Source of the DNA: Candidatus Poseidoniaceae archaeon
GTDB lineage: Archaea; Thermoplasmatota; Poseidoniia; Poseidoniales; Poseidoniaceae
DNA: 53,721 nucleotides
Assembly (NCBI GenBank): GCA_030747785.1
Contig: JASLKC010000009.1
Coordinates: forward strand, 1 to 53,721
Direction of reading: 5' to 3'
The translations under genes and the position numbers were made by a program. Numbering within the stretch: position 1 is the stretch's first letter; every line of letters begins with the position of its first letter. The notes under the pieces were generated by a model that did not search any database, had not been told where the DNA came from, and saw nothing but the letters and a program-made list of their open reading frames with translations. Positions 18,646-26,182 of the stretch are shown in pieces.

Positions 18646-19740
18646 AGCTACACGGATGACTCTAGTCGTCCTATATCCTTGTAGAAGTTTGAGATATTTC
18701 TTCGTCTTAATTTCCTCATCAAGTTCAACCTCGCCCGTATCTATTCTGATTTCAGAGAGCCCGAGTAATTTTGCTGGAGTCGCTATTCCAAGAATACTAT
18801 CAATCCCAATTTCTCGTAATACTGCCGGAGAAAGTTGGAGGTTTCCTCTTCCGATGAGGAAACCTTGCCCACCCATTGGTGAGAGTAAGAGAATTTTCTT
18901 TCCGTCATGTCCTTGAAGAGCACTTAGAAGCCCTTGCTCATTGAGATCGAGCAACATCTTTCCACGATGCTGAATATCAATTCCAAGAAGAGTAGATTCA
19001 TGTCCAAGTTCCTTACACATATGACGCAAAGTCCCACCACTGCCCCAGATTATCATCAGGTCGGGGTTTTCTTCAAGCAATGAACCAATGTGCATTGCCA
19101 TCGCTTCAAGAGTCTCAGTTTCAGACTCACGCTGAACTTGTTCCTTTGCACCTTGCATCCATCGCGGACTTGCAGGGGTGAAGGCTTCACCATACATTCG
19201 GACTTTCCAAGTCCCCTGCAAGTAGACTTCCTCGTCAAGGTCCATTACTTCGGTTCGGGCAACCATCAAGTCACCAGTGATGAATGCCATGACAACTTCA
19301 GCCGCTGCACGTGGTGTTGTAGCAAAGCAACCACTATGCATTTTCACTCCACCAGGGACTCCAACAATCGGAATCTCTCGACCATCGAGGGCTTCTACAA
19401 TATCACGAGTTGTTCCATCTCCTCCAGCATAGAGGAGGAGATCTGCATCAAATTCTTCGACGAATTTCCTTGTAGATTCTGCACTTGTTACATCTGGAGT
19501 GAGGCCGGTGGTAGTGTATTCTCCTGGAATCCAATCTCCGCCCATCCTTCCTTTCCAAGAAACCAATTCGATTGGTTCTCTAACAAGTTCACTAAGACGA
19601 GATAAACACTGAGTCATCCGTGGGCCAGATCTGTCTTCAGCACCAGCTGCTCGGGCTTCATCAGCTCTACCATCGCTTCCCTTGAATCCGAGACGGCCTC
19701 CGAGTCCTGCGTCTGGATTGACAAGGACTGCGATGCGCAT
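18637..19740 (-). CDS. ATP-NAD kinase family protein (AcoX-like)
   Basis: A 367-residue cytosolic protein of the NAD kinase/diacylglycerol kinase fold, closest from memory to the archaeal COG3199 (AcoX-like) group. The N-terminus [13 protein letters not shown] and the nucleotide-binding [15 protein letters not shown] are diagnostic; [23 protein letters not shown] and the C-terminal [19 protein letters not shown] match the longer AcoX-type proteins rather than bacterial NadK. It probably phosphorylates NAD(H), but the exact substrate is not proven in this subgroup. The start is ATG 19740, just before the conserved strand; a TATA-like ATGTATA lies about 24 nt upstream, fitting a leaderless message. 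Confidence 0.85.
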   Translation of the reverse strand: MRIAVLVNPDAGLGGRLGFKGSDGRADEARAAGAEDRSGPRMTQCLSRLSELVREPIELVSWKGRMGGDWIPGEYTTTGLTPDVTSAESTRKFVEEFDADLLLYAGGDGTTRDIVEALDGREIPIVGVPGGVKMHSGCFATTPRAAAEVVMAFITGDLMVARTEVMDLDEEVYLQGTWKVRMYGEAFTPASPRWMQGAKEQVQRESETETLEAMAMHIGSLLEENPDLMIIWGSGGTLRHMCKELGHESTLLGIDIQHRGKMLLDLNEQGLLSALQGHDGKKILLLSPMGGQGFLIGRGNLQLSPAVLREIGIDSILGIATPAKLLGLSEIRIDTGEVELDEEIKTKKYLKLLQGYRTTRVIRVASD

Positions 19741-19760
19741 GTGAAGTCCCAGAGGAGTCC

Positions 19761-19767
19761 TATACAT
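19761..19767 (-). promoter_or_regulatory. Candidate TATA box for the NAD-kinase-like gene
   Basis: ATGTATA on the minus strand, centred 24 nt upstream of the ATG at 19740, as expected for a leaderless archaeal transcript. Confidence 0.4.
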
Positions 19768-19774
19768 CAATCCG

Positions 19775-19785
19775 TCTAAATATGG
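19775..19785 (+). promoter_or_regulatory. Candidate TATA box for the small charged protein / thrS transcript
   Basis: TCTAAATATGG, centred 24 nt upstream of the ATG at 19804. With the opposing site at 19761-19767 it forms a compact divergent promoter pair in a 63-bp intergenic gap. Confidence 0.4.
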
Positions 19786-19803
19786 CGAGTAGGATGGAAG
19801 CGC

Positions 19804-20079
19804 ATGGAGAGACTACCCGACAAGTTGAGCTTCGAGGGCGCTTGGGCTAAACAGGTCGAAGATGAGAAAGAGAATAAGGTGACAAAACCCGAGGAAAAAA
19901 CTCCTGATCCTGACAAGTTCACCGAGCCGGCTTTCATCGGTCAACGAGATGTTGTCGAAACTCGTTCAGAGATTAGGCTCAAGTCCAAACCCGTTAAAGA
20001 GGAAGCAGCGAAGAAAGAAGTCGTTGTCGTCGAGCAACCATCGTCCAAAGAAGGCGATGACTTCGATGTTGAGTGGTGA
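19804..20079 (+). CDS. Small, highly charged protein upstream of thrS
   Basis: A 91-residue protein not recognised by family. It is Lys/Glu-rich, probably disordered in its C-terminal two-thirds (KENKVTKPEEKTPDPDKF, later KPVKEEAAKKEVVVVE) and ends in an acidic GDDFDVEW. The N-terminal MERLPDKLSFEGAWAKQVEDEK is the only part likely to fold. It has its own TATA-like site at leaderless distance and ends 45 bp before thrS, so it is probably the first gene of the thrS transcript. There is no membrane segment or cysteine. Codon use is like its neighbours, and the reading frame fills the gap exactly, which supports it being real. Confidence 0.65.
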   Translation: MERLPDKLSFEGAWAKQVEDEKENKVTKPEEKTPDPDKFTEPAFIGQRDVVETRSEIRLKSKPVKEEAAKKEVVVVEQPSSKEGDDFDVEW

Positions 20080-20097
20080 GCATTGAAATGCATCAAT

Positions 20098-20112
20098 GCC
20101 CCCGAAGGGGGC
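20098..20112 (+). promoter_or_regulatory. GC hairpin in the thrS leader next to the ribosome-binding site
   Basis: GCCCCC, loop GAA, GGGGGC: a perfect 6-bp stem. The G run continues directly into GCGGAGG, the Shine-Dalgarno-like sequence before the thrS ATG at 20125. It could limit ribosome access; no T tract follows, so it is not a terminator. Confidence 0.5.
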
Positions 20113-20124
20113 GGAGGCAACCAC

Positions 20125-22149
20125 ATGTCGATGATTTCGGTCACCCTACCCGACGGCTCGAAAAACGAGTATTCCGCAGGTATTACCGCTGCTGAAATCG
20201 TCACTGATATTGAGGGCAGAAAGCACGACTGCGTTGCTGCTGAAATTGATGGCCTCGAGATGGACATGGCTACAATAATCGATTCGGATTGTACTGTGAT
20301 TCCAATTTCAGGATTCTCGGATGAAGGCATGCATATTCTTCGTCACTCAGCCGCCCATCTTCTCGCACAAGCCATCACCACGCTATATCCTGATGCTAAA
20401 CCGACTATTGGACCAGCAATCGACCGTGGATTCTACTATGATTTTGCAAACCTCGACGGGTTTGGAGAAGGAGACCTCAAGACTGTTCAGAAGAAAATGC
20501 ACGAACTCGCTCGTCGAAATATCGATGTAGAGAGAGTAGAATGTACCGAAGCAGAACTATCAGAGATGTTTGCAACAAACCCATACAAAATGGAGATTAT
20601 CAACGACAAACTCGAAGATGGAGCTGGCTCAACCATTTATCGCCAAGGGGATTGGTACGATTTATGCCTAGGTCCACACGTTTCCTGTACTGCTAAATTG
20701 ATGCATGTGCGTCTTACTTCGGTGTCTTCGGCATTCTGGAGAGGTGACCAATCCCGTGAACAACTTACTAGGATTTATGGATTAGTCGAACCAACCAAAG
20801 ATGCACTAAAGCAAACTATGACCGCAATGGAGGAAGCAAAAAGGCGAGACCATCGCAAATTGGGCAAGGATTTGCAACTATTCCATGTCGATGAAGAGGT
20901 CGGACAGGGATTGATTTTGTGGACACCTCGAGGAGCAACCATTCGAACCTGTTTGCAGAATTTCATCTCTGAACACCTCACTCGCCAAGGCTATGATCAA
21001 GTTTACACACCACATATTGGCAAATTGGATTTGTATCGTACTAGTGGCCACTTCCCTTACTATCAGGATTCACAATATCCACCACTAGTAGAGAAAGACA
21101 TGATGTCCAAATTAGCTGATGATGGATGCACATGTGGTGAACTGGCTAACATGATGGCTGCAGGCGATATTGAGGGCTATATGCTCAAACCAATGAATTG
21201 CCCACATCACATCAAAATCTACTCTTCTCAAGCCAGATCCTATCGTGACCTACCGCTCCGACTTGCAGAATTTGGTACTGTATATCGATGGGAACAATCC
21301 GGTGAAATTAGTGGGCTGACTCGTGTCCGTGGATTCACTCAAGATGATGCTCATCTCTTCGTTACCGAAGACCAAATTGCCGACGAGGTATTGGGCTGTA
21401 TCGAATTAGTTGAGGTTATTTTCGAAGCTCTAGGCATGTCGGACTATCGTGTAAGAGTAGGTCTTCGTGACCAAGACTCTAGCAAGTATGTTGGAGACTC
21501 AGATAAATGGGATAGAGCAGAGGATGCTTGCCGCAAAGCTGCAACTAGTCTCGGGGTAAATTGGTCCGAGGAACCTGGAGAAGCCGCATTTTATGGACCG
21601 AAAATCGATTTCGTAGTCAAGGATGTTATCGGGCGTGAATGGCAATTAGGAACTGTTCAGGTTGATTACAATCTTCCACAGCGCTTCGACCTTCAATACA
21701 AAGGAAGTGATGGAGAAATGCACCGCCCAGTCATGATTCATCGTGCGCCATTTGGTTCAATGGAACGTTTCTGTGGTGTGTTAATCGAACACTTTGCTGG
21801 GCGATTCCCCACTTGGTTAGCGCCAACACAAGTTCATGTTCTCACAATTTCAGAAAAGCAAGTCGAATATGGAAGAGAGGTGGCTGCAGTTCTCAAAGAT
21901 GCTGGTGTCAGAGTTGAATTGGATGATGGCGATGATACTATTGGCAAAAAGATCAGGATGCATCGAAAGTTCCAACCAGCATATATGTTGATTCTAGGTG
22001 ATGATGAAGCAACGCAAAGAACCGTCTCTATTCGTGCTAGAAACGGGGATCAAAAAGCGGGTATCGGCCTTGATGAGTTCCTAAAGGAACTCAAGGGTGA
22101 GATAGATTCCAAAGCGGCAACTCCTTCATTAGTTCCTTCTCAGGACTGA
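20125..22149 (+). CDS. thrS: Threonyl-tRNA synthetase, bacterial type
   Basis: Charges tRNA-Thr. 674 residues from the ATG at 20125, which follows a GGAGG ribosome site; the upstream in-frame extension crosses the leader hairpin. Domain order is that of the bacterial enzyme: TGS (1-60), editing/SAD domain with the HILRHSAAH zinc motif and the later LCLGPHVSCT Cys/His pair, class II catalytic core, and anticodon-binding domain (about 575-660). Zn ligands of the core are Cys in KPMNCPHH, His in DDAHLF and His in IHRAPFGS. Between motif 1 and the core it carries an extra segment (MMSKLADDGCTCGELANMM) and uses CPHH instead of the commoner CPGH. Archaea usually have a different N-terminal editing domain, so transfer from a bacterium is likely. 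Confidence 0.97.
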   Translation: MSMISVTLPDGSKNEYSAGITAAEIVTDIEGRKHDCVAAEIDGLEMDMATIIDSDCTVIPISGFSDEGMHILRHSAAHLLAQAITTLYPDAKPTIGPAIDRGFYYDFANLDGFGEGDLKTVQKKMHELARRNIDVERVECTEAELSEMFATNPYKMEIINDKLEDGAGSTIYRQGDWYDLCLGPHVSCTAKLMHVRLTSVSSAFWRGDQSREQLTRIYGLVEPTKDALKQTMTAMEEAKRRDHRKLGKDLQLFHVDEEVGQGLILWTPRGATIRTCLQNFISEHLTRQGYDQVYTPHIGKLDLYRTSGHFPYYQDSQYPPLVEKDMMSKLADDGCTCGELANMMAAGDIEGYMLKPMNCPHHIKIYSSQARSYRDLPLRLAEFGTVYRWEQSGEISGLTRVRGFTQDDAHLFVTEDQIADEVLGCIELVEVIFEALGMSDYRVRVGLRDQDSSKYVGDSDKWDRAEDACRKAATSLGVNWSEEPGEAAFYGPKIDFVVKDVIGREWQLGTVQVDYNLPQRFDLQYKGSDGEMHRPVMIHRAPFGSMERFCGVLIEHFAGRFPTWLAPTQVHVLTISEKQVEYGREVAAVLKDAGVRVELDDGDDTIGKKIRMHRKFQPAYMLILGDDEATQRTVSIRARNGDQKAGIGLDEFLKELKGEIDSKAATPSLVPSQD

Positions 22150-22161
22150 TTGGAGAGACAT

Positions 22162-24669
22162 ATGGACATCGTAGTTGTCGAAGGCCTTGAGCCGTTGTCG
22201 CTCGTTATCGTAGGGGGTGCTGTACTTCTTGCGTATGGATACTATCTCGCTGTCATGGTTCGTTCACTAACTGGCCTACAGGTAGCATTTCCAACCGGTC
22301 CAAAACGATACGAAGTCCATACTGTTACAGCTAATCGCACCGAAGCAATCGAATTGCTCAATACCAAGGGAATGCGCAATGGAATCATCACTTACATGAT
22401 GGCTTTAGCAGGGGCAATTCTTCTTGGACTTGAATTTCTACTCTACAAAATGGAAATCTCAAAAGGGCTTCATTTGAGTTCAATGGCGATTGCATTGATT
22501 TTAATTTCATTACCTGCCATCATTTCGTCGAGTTCATCATTGACCGCACAAGTTCTGAAGGCGCCATCTACAACCAGGGCAACATTGCAAGATAGTAGTC
22601 AATTCCGTAATAGTGCAGGGTTTGTCATCACTTTATTTTGGTTTGTTGCCGTTTTCATTATAGGAATGATTCTCAACCTTGCTGGAATAAAATGGACCCA
22701 CCAATTAGCATTGATGGGTTTGTTGGCATTCGCACCGAGTATGGTTGCTTACGGTAGAATTCTTGGATCTTCATGGACTGCACTGAAAGAATCTTCGAAA
22801 CTACTCTCACAAGGAAAACCTTCAGCATTCTATCCACAAAAGCCTGGCGCAAGAAAGCAATTCGTCTCCTCCCTTGTACATCTGAATACAGCAGTAATGC
22901 CTTTCATCGCTTTCAACACTGTCATTTCTCTAATTTTCCTAGCGATTAATCCTGAAATGTTTCAACATTCTAGCCAGGTATTAGAATTACCAGAATATCG
23001 TCCTCAGTCAACGATAATGGAAGAAGGAGGTATACTTGGGTTCTATGCAATCGAATTATTCTCCAATATTTCAGAAGCCGGAATTAGAGTACCATTGGTG
23101 ACCATGGTTCTACTATTCTTACTACTAAACGTAGCAATTGTTGGATTTGTTTTCGTCAATGAAGTCGCTAGAATTCTATTCCTCGATATCGCTGATATCA
23201 GTGGTAAGGGCGGAATCCATTTGGTTGACTCTAGGTTAATGCGCTCAGAACGTAGTCAGCAAGCAAAGGTTCTGAATTTCTGTTTTACCGGTTTCGCAGG
23301 GCAGTCAATGCTATTGCTAACCCTTGCAATGCTCACCTTTTGGGATTCGTCATACTTACCACAAGGAGCAGAATGCGGTACATGGGAAAATACAATTTGT
23401 ACATATTTACAGAAGGATTCTCTTGAGGCGCTAACGTGGATGCTTGCTGCAGGCGGCCAAGTGATATTCCTAGTGATTTGGATGATTAGTCGCAGAACGG
23501 GTCAACACCTTGCCGACATTACTTTCGATGCTACTGCTGATATAAATCGAACTGCGCTTCAAGATCTTGAAGGCTTAATCTACCGACAAGAAAAGCCACT
23601 CACCAATATGATTGCCAACGATTCATGGTCCAAGGCAATGTATCGTATGGAGAAATTGTACGAAGATCATGGTGAAGACTCGATGGAAGGTATGCAACTC
23701 ATGCGACGTACTGAAGCCAGTATGGAATTATTGGCAGGAATAGGAAGATGGGACCAAGCAGAACAAGTAGCGGTTTCATTGCTCGCCTTGAAGGCAGGAA
23801 GAAAGGCCGAAATTGCCCGATTGATTCTAACTGCTGCATCCTTGGCTCAACGTGATTTCCATGAAGCAACCCCGCGCCTTCAATTACTCACTCCCGGAGA
23901 TGTTGAAACCGCTAGACTCTATTGGATTTCCAGTGTAGTGGAGCCAAAAATGAAAATACCTCCTGAGTTTGATGCAATATTGTCTATCGACCCGATTACT
24001 AAACGCAATATCGATTTGATTAAGCGCTGGAATGAAGGGGAAGTTGCGACTAATCTTGATTGGATTGATGACCCTCCTGGTAGACTATTTGTTCTCGGAG
24101 ATATTGCACGATTCAGATTATGGGGCCAATCTGCCATTGCTCTAGACCTACTAGAATCTTGGATTGATGCGAAAAATATCGACCTTGATTCTTGGCCACA
24201 TGGACAAGTGGCTAAGGCTCTTCTTTACATGGATAAAGGCATGGAAGCGAGCGCGATAAAAATTATCGAAAGCGCAATGATAGAACATCCACGTCATCCG
24301 CACATACGTCGATTGGTAATCTATTTGGCAGGAAAAGGAATGATAAAGATGCCTCCCCCTGAACCCACTGGGCTCATCTGGGCAGATACGATGGAAGGAG
24401 AGTGGGAAGATAATTGGGTAGAATCACATAATGTAATTCCAGCTCCTCAAATTGAAAACAAGCGAATGAAAGCACACGCATGGGCTGCTAATGCTTGGTC
24501 GGTCCGTCAAAAAATGTCTGTACTTAACCCAAAGAAAAGGGGTTGGAAAAAGTTGGATTGGGATAATCCTCCATTAGCAAACCATCTCATCACGACAGGT
24601 CTGATAACCACTGTTGGTGGGATGCCAATCGACTTAGGATTCCCTGGATGGATCAAAGAAGATTATTGA
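22162..24669 (+). CDS. Large polytopic membrane protein with a C-terminal helical-repeat region
   Basis: Function not recognised. From the ATG at 22162 (GGAGAG lies 4-9 nt upstream) it has 835 residues. About nine hydrophobic helices fill residues 8 to about 460, with a loop rich in Ser after the third. From about 465 to 835 it is soluble and helical, with alanine/leucine-rich pairs that look like TPR-type repeats (AEQVAVSLLALKAGRKAEIARLI, ATPRLQLLTPGDVETARLYW, QVAKALLYMDKGMEASAIKI). This suggests a membrane scaffold with a cytoplasmic protein-binding arm. It starts 12 bp after thrS in the same direction, so it may be co-transcribed, and its stop overlaps the pyrI stop region by 17 bp tail to tail. 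Confidence 0.7.
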   Translation: MDIVVVEGLEPLSLVIVGGAVLLAYGYYLAVMVRSLTGLQVAFPTGPKRYEVHTVTANRTEAIELLNTKGMRNGIITYMMALAGAILLGLEFLLYKMEISKGLHLSSMAIALILISLPAIISSSSSLTAQVLKAPSTTRATLQDSSQFRNSAGFVITLFWFVAVFIIGMILNLAGIKWTHQLALMGLLAFAPSMVAYGRILGSSWTALKESSKLLSQGKPSAFYPQKPGARKQFVSSLVHLNTAVMPFIAFNTVISLIFLAINPEMFQHSSQVLELPEYRPQSTIMEEGGILGFYAIELFSNISEAGIRVPLVTMVLLFLLLNVAIVGFVFVNEVARILFLDIADISGKGGIHLVDSRLMRSERSQQAKVLNFCFTGFAGQSMLLLTLAMLTFWDSSYLPQGAECGTWENTICTYLQKDSLEALTWMLAAGGQVIFLVIWMISRRTGQHLADITFDATADINRTALQDLEGLIYRQEKPLTNMIANDSWSKAMYRMEKLYEDHGEDSMEGMQLMRRTEASMELLAGIGRWDQAEQVAVSLLALKAGRKAEIARLILTAASLAQRDFHEATPRLQLLTPGDVETARLYWISSVVEPKMKIPPEFDAILSIDPITKRNIDLIKRWNEGEVATNLDWIDDPPGRLFVLGDIARFRLWGQSAIALDLLESWIDAKNIDLDSWPHGQVAKALLYMDKGMEASAIKIIESAMIEHPRHPHIRRLVIYLAGKGMIKMPPPEPTGLIWADTMEGEWEDNWVESHNVIPAPQIENKRMKAHAWAANAWSVRQKMSVLNPKKRGWKKLDWDNPPLANHLITTGLITTVGGMPIDLGFPGWIKEDY

Positions 24670-25132
24670 TTAAACCATCAACTTCCTGAGTTTTACCGCA
24701 ATAACGGCACCTCAATTCTAGTGGGGCACGATTCGTTACCACGAGCCTGTGGGGTAATGGTTCTCGATGATTGGTAGTAATACAATTTGAGAAAGTACAC
24801 CGGGCGACATCTACGACTTCATCGGTAAGGTTGATTTCCAATTTCTCTGCAACTGAATACGCACGAATAATTGCAACTGAAGCATCGGGTGCAACCAAAG
24901 CTAGTCTGTCCAATTCATTCTGAGTTAATTCACGGTCCTCGACTTTGATGATGTCCTTACCACCCATTTTCTTAGATGGTACATTCATTACCAATGAAAC
25001 AGGATTGGAATTTTCCCCTTCTATCCCAAGCATTTTCAAAACAGAGAGAGATTTACCTGCGGGAACATGGTCGATAACTGTACCATTTCTAATTGCAGTA
25101 ACCCTGCGCATACTTTGTTCCTTAACGCTCAT
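24653..25132 (-). CDS. pyrI: Aspartate carbamoyltransferase regulatory chain
   Basis: Regulatory subunit that binds nucleotide effectors and joins PyrB trimers. About 159 residues. The N-terminal allosteric domain contains IRNGTVIDHVPAGKSLSVLKML (the effector-binding His/Lys region); the C-terminal zinc domain has CTFSNC...CRYC, the four-Cys pattern of the family. The ATG at 25132 shares its A with the pyrB stop (TGATG), so translation is coupled to pyrB. The N-terminal extension MSVKEQS before MRRVTAI is short and may be optional. It overlaps the convergent membrane-protein gene by 17 bp. Confidence 0.95.
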   Translation of the reverse strand: MSVKEQSMRRVTAIRNGTVIDHVPAGKSLSVLKMLGIEGENSNPVSLVMNVPSKKMGGKDIIKVEDRELTQNELDRLALVAPDASVAIIRAYSVAEKLEINLTDEVVDVARCTFSNCITTNHREPLPHRLVVTNRAPLELRCRYCGKTQEVDGLINNLL

Positions 25133-26082
25133 CACAGTGCACCTCCTGCAGCTTCTACATCCTCAGGTACTGGGACACTGAGTAACCAACACATTAGCGA
25201 CATTCGAGTCACTACGCCATTGAATGCCTGTTGGAAATAGCAAGCATGACGTGTTTTATCTACCGATGGATGTATCTCATCAACCCTTGGTAATGGATGC
25301 ATAATAATCATCTCTGCATTGGCATCATCAAGATCATTCGCATGTAATTTGTAAGCCCCTGCAACCTTGGAATATTCATCCTCGTCTGGGAAACGCTCTT
25401 TCTGAATTCTTGTCATGTAGATTACATCAGCACCGGAAATCTGGGCTAGAAGGTCATCTGTTTCGGTAACTTCTGCTCCATTGGCTCTAAGGTCAGCAAT
25501 TATCTCTTCAGGCATACGCAAAGTGTCTGGAGAAGCAAATATGACACTGCAACCGAATCTTGTGAGAGCATGGGAAAGAGAATGTACTGTTCTACCATAA
25601 CGCAAATCTCCAGCTAATACCACATTTAGATTTTCTAAGGTGCCGTGAGCCCTGCGAATAGTGAATAGATCGAGCATGGTCTGTGTAGGATGGTGCCCTG
25701 CGCCGTCGCCACCATTTAGAATCGGTACTCGAGCACTATCGGCTGCATATTGAGCAGCTCCTTGTCTTGGATGACGCATCGCAATAATGTCAGTGTAACC
25801 ATCGACCATCTGGATGGTGTCAAAGAGAGTTTCTCCCTTGACAACCGACGAAGTTTTGACATCCCCGAGATTTACAACACCGCCACCAAGACGCTTCATT
25901 GCGGTCTCAAACGACATGCGAGTTCTAGTAGATGGCTCGAAGAATAGATTGCCGAGAATTCGTCCCTGTAATAACGGCAAATGGAGTCGACCTTCCGCTA
26001 CCGGAAGAAGACGCTCAGCGTCGTCAAGGATAGAGATAATCTCTTCATTTGTCAAATCGTCCATGGTGATGATGCCGGACAT
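25132..26082 (-). CDS. pyrB: Aspartate carbamoyltransferase catalytic chain
   Basis: Condenses carbamoyl phosphate and aspartate, the committed step of pyrimidine synthesis. 316 residues from the ATG at 26082; AAGGGGAA lies just upstream, and longer in-frame readings give non-family sequence. The carbamoyl-phosphate site FEPSTRTRMSFE, the 80s loop SSVVKGET, the MRHPRQGAA and HHPTQTMLDLFTI segments, and HPLPRVDEI are all intact. It is translationally coupled to pyrI. It is divergent from the surface-protein gene at 26183, with 100 bp between the starts. Confidence 0.97.
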   Translation of the reverse strand: MSGIITMDDLTNEEIISILDDAERLLPVAEGRLHLPLLQGRILGNLFFEPSTRTRMSFETAMKRLGGGVVNLGDVKTSSVVKGETLFDTIQMVDGYTDIIAMRHPRQGAAQYAADSARVPILNGGDGAGHHPTQTMLDLFTIRRAHGTLENLNVVLAGDLRYGRTVHSLSHALTRFGCSVIFASPDTLRMPEEIIADLRANGAEVTETDDLLAQISGADVIYMTRIQKERFPDEDEYSKVAGAYKLHANDLDDANAEMIIMHPLPRVDEIHPSVDKTRHACYFQQAFNGVVTRMSLMCWLLSVPVPEDVEAAGGAL

Positions 26083-26168
26083 GTCGCTTCCCCTTCCAAC
26101 AGGCTTGGTCCAACACCGACCATGAACATTAGGGCGCGCCAGTCCGTTCCATTGATGAGGTATGAATA

Positions 26169-26181
26169 TCCCCTGTGGGGA
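26169..26181 (+). promoter_or_regulatory. Hairpin abutting the start codon of the surface-protein gene
   Basis: TCCCC, loop TGT, GGGGA, followed by one base and the ATG at 26183. The GGGGA arm is the only Shine-Dalgarno-like sequence here, so pairing would hide it. The structure is seen directly; the regulatory role is inference. Confidence 0.45.
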
Positions 26182-26182
26182 C

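Noticed and set aside
20098-20112. GC hairpin read as an intrinsic terminator
   Set aside because: No T tract follows, it lies directly upstream of the thrS start and archaeal termination relies on T runs rather than such stems.
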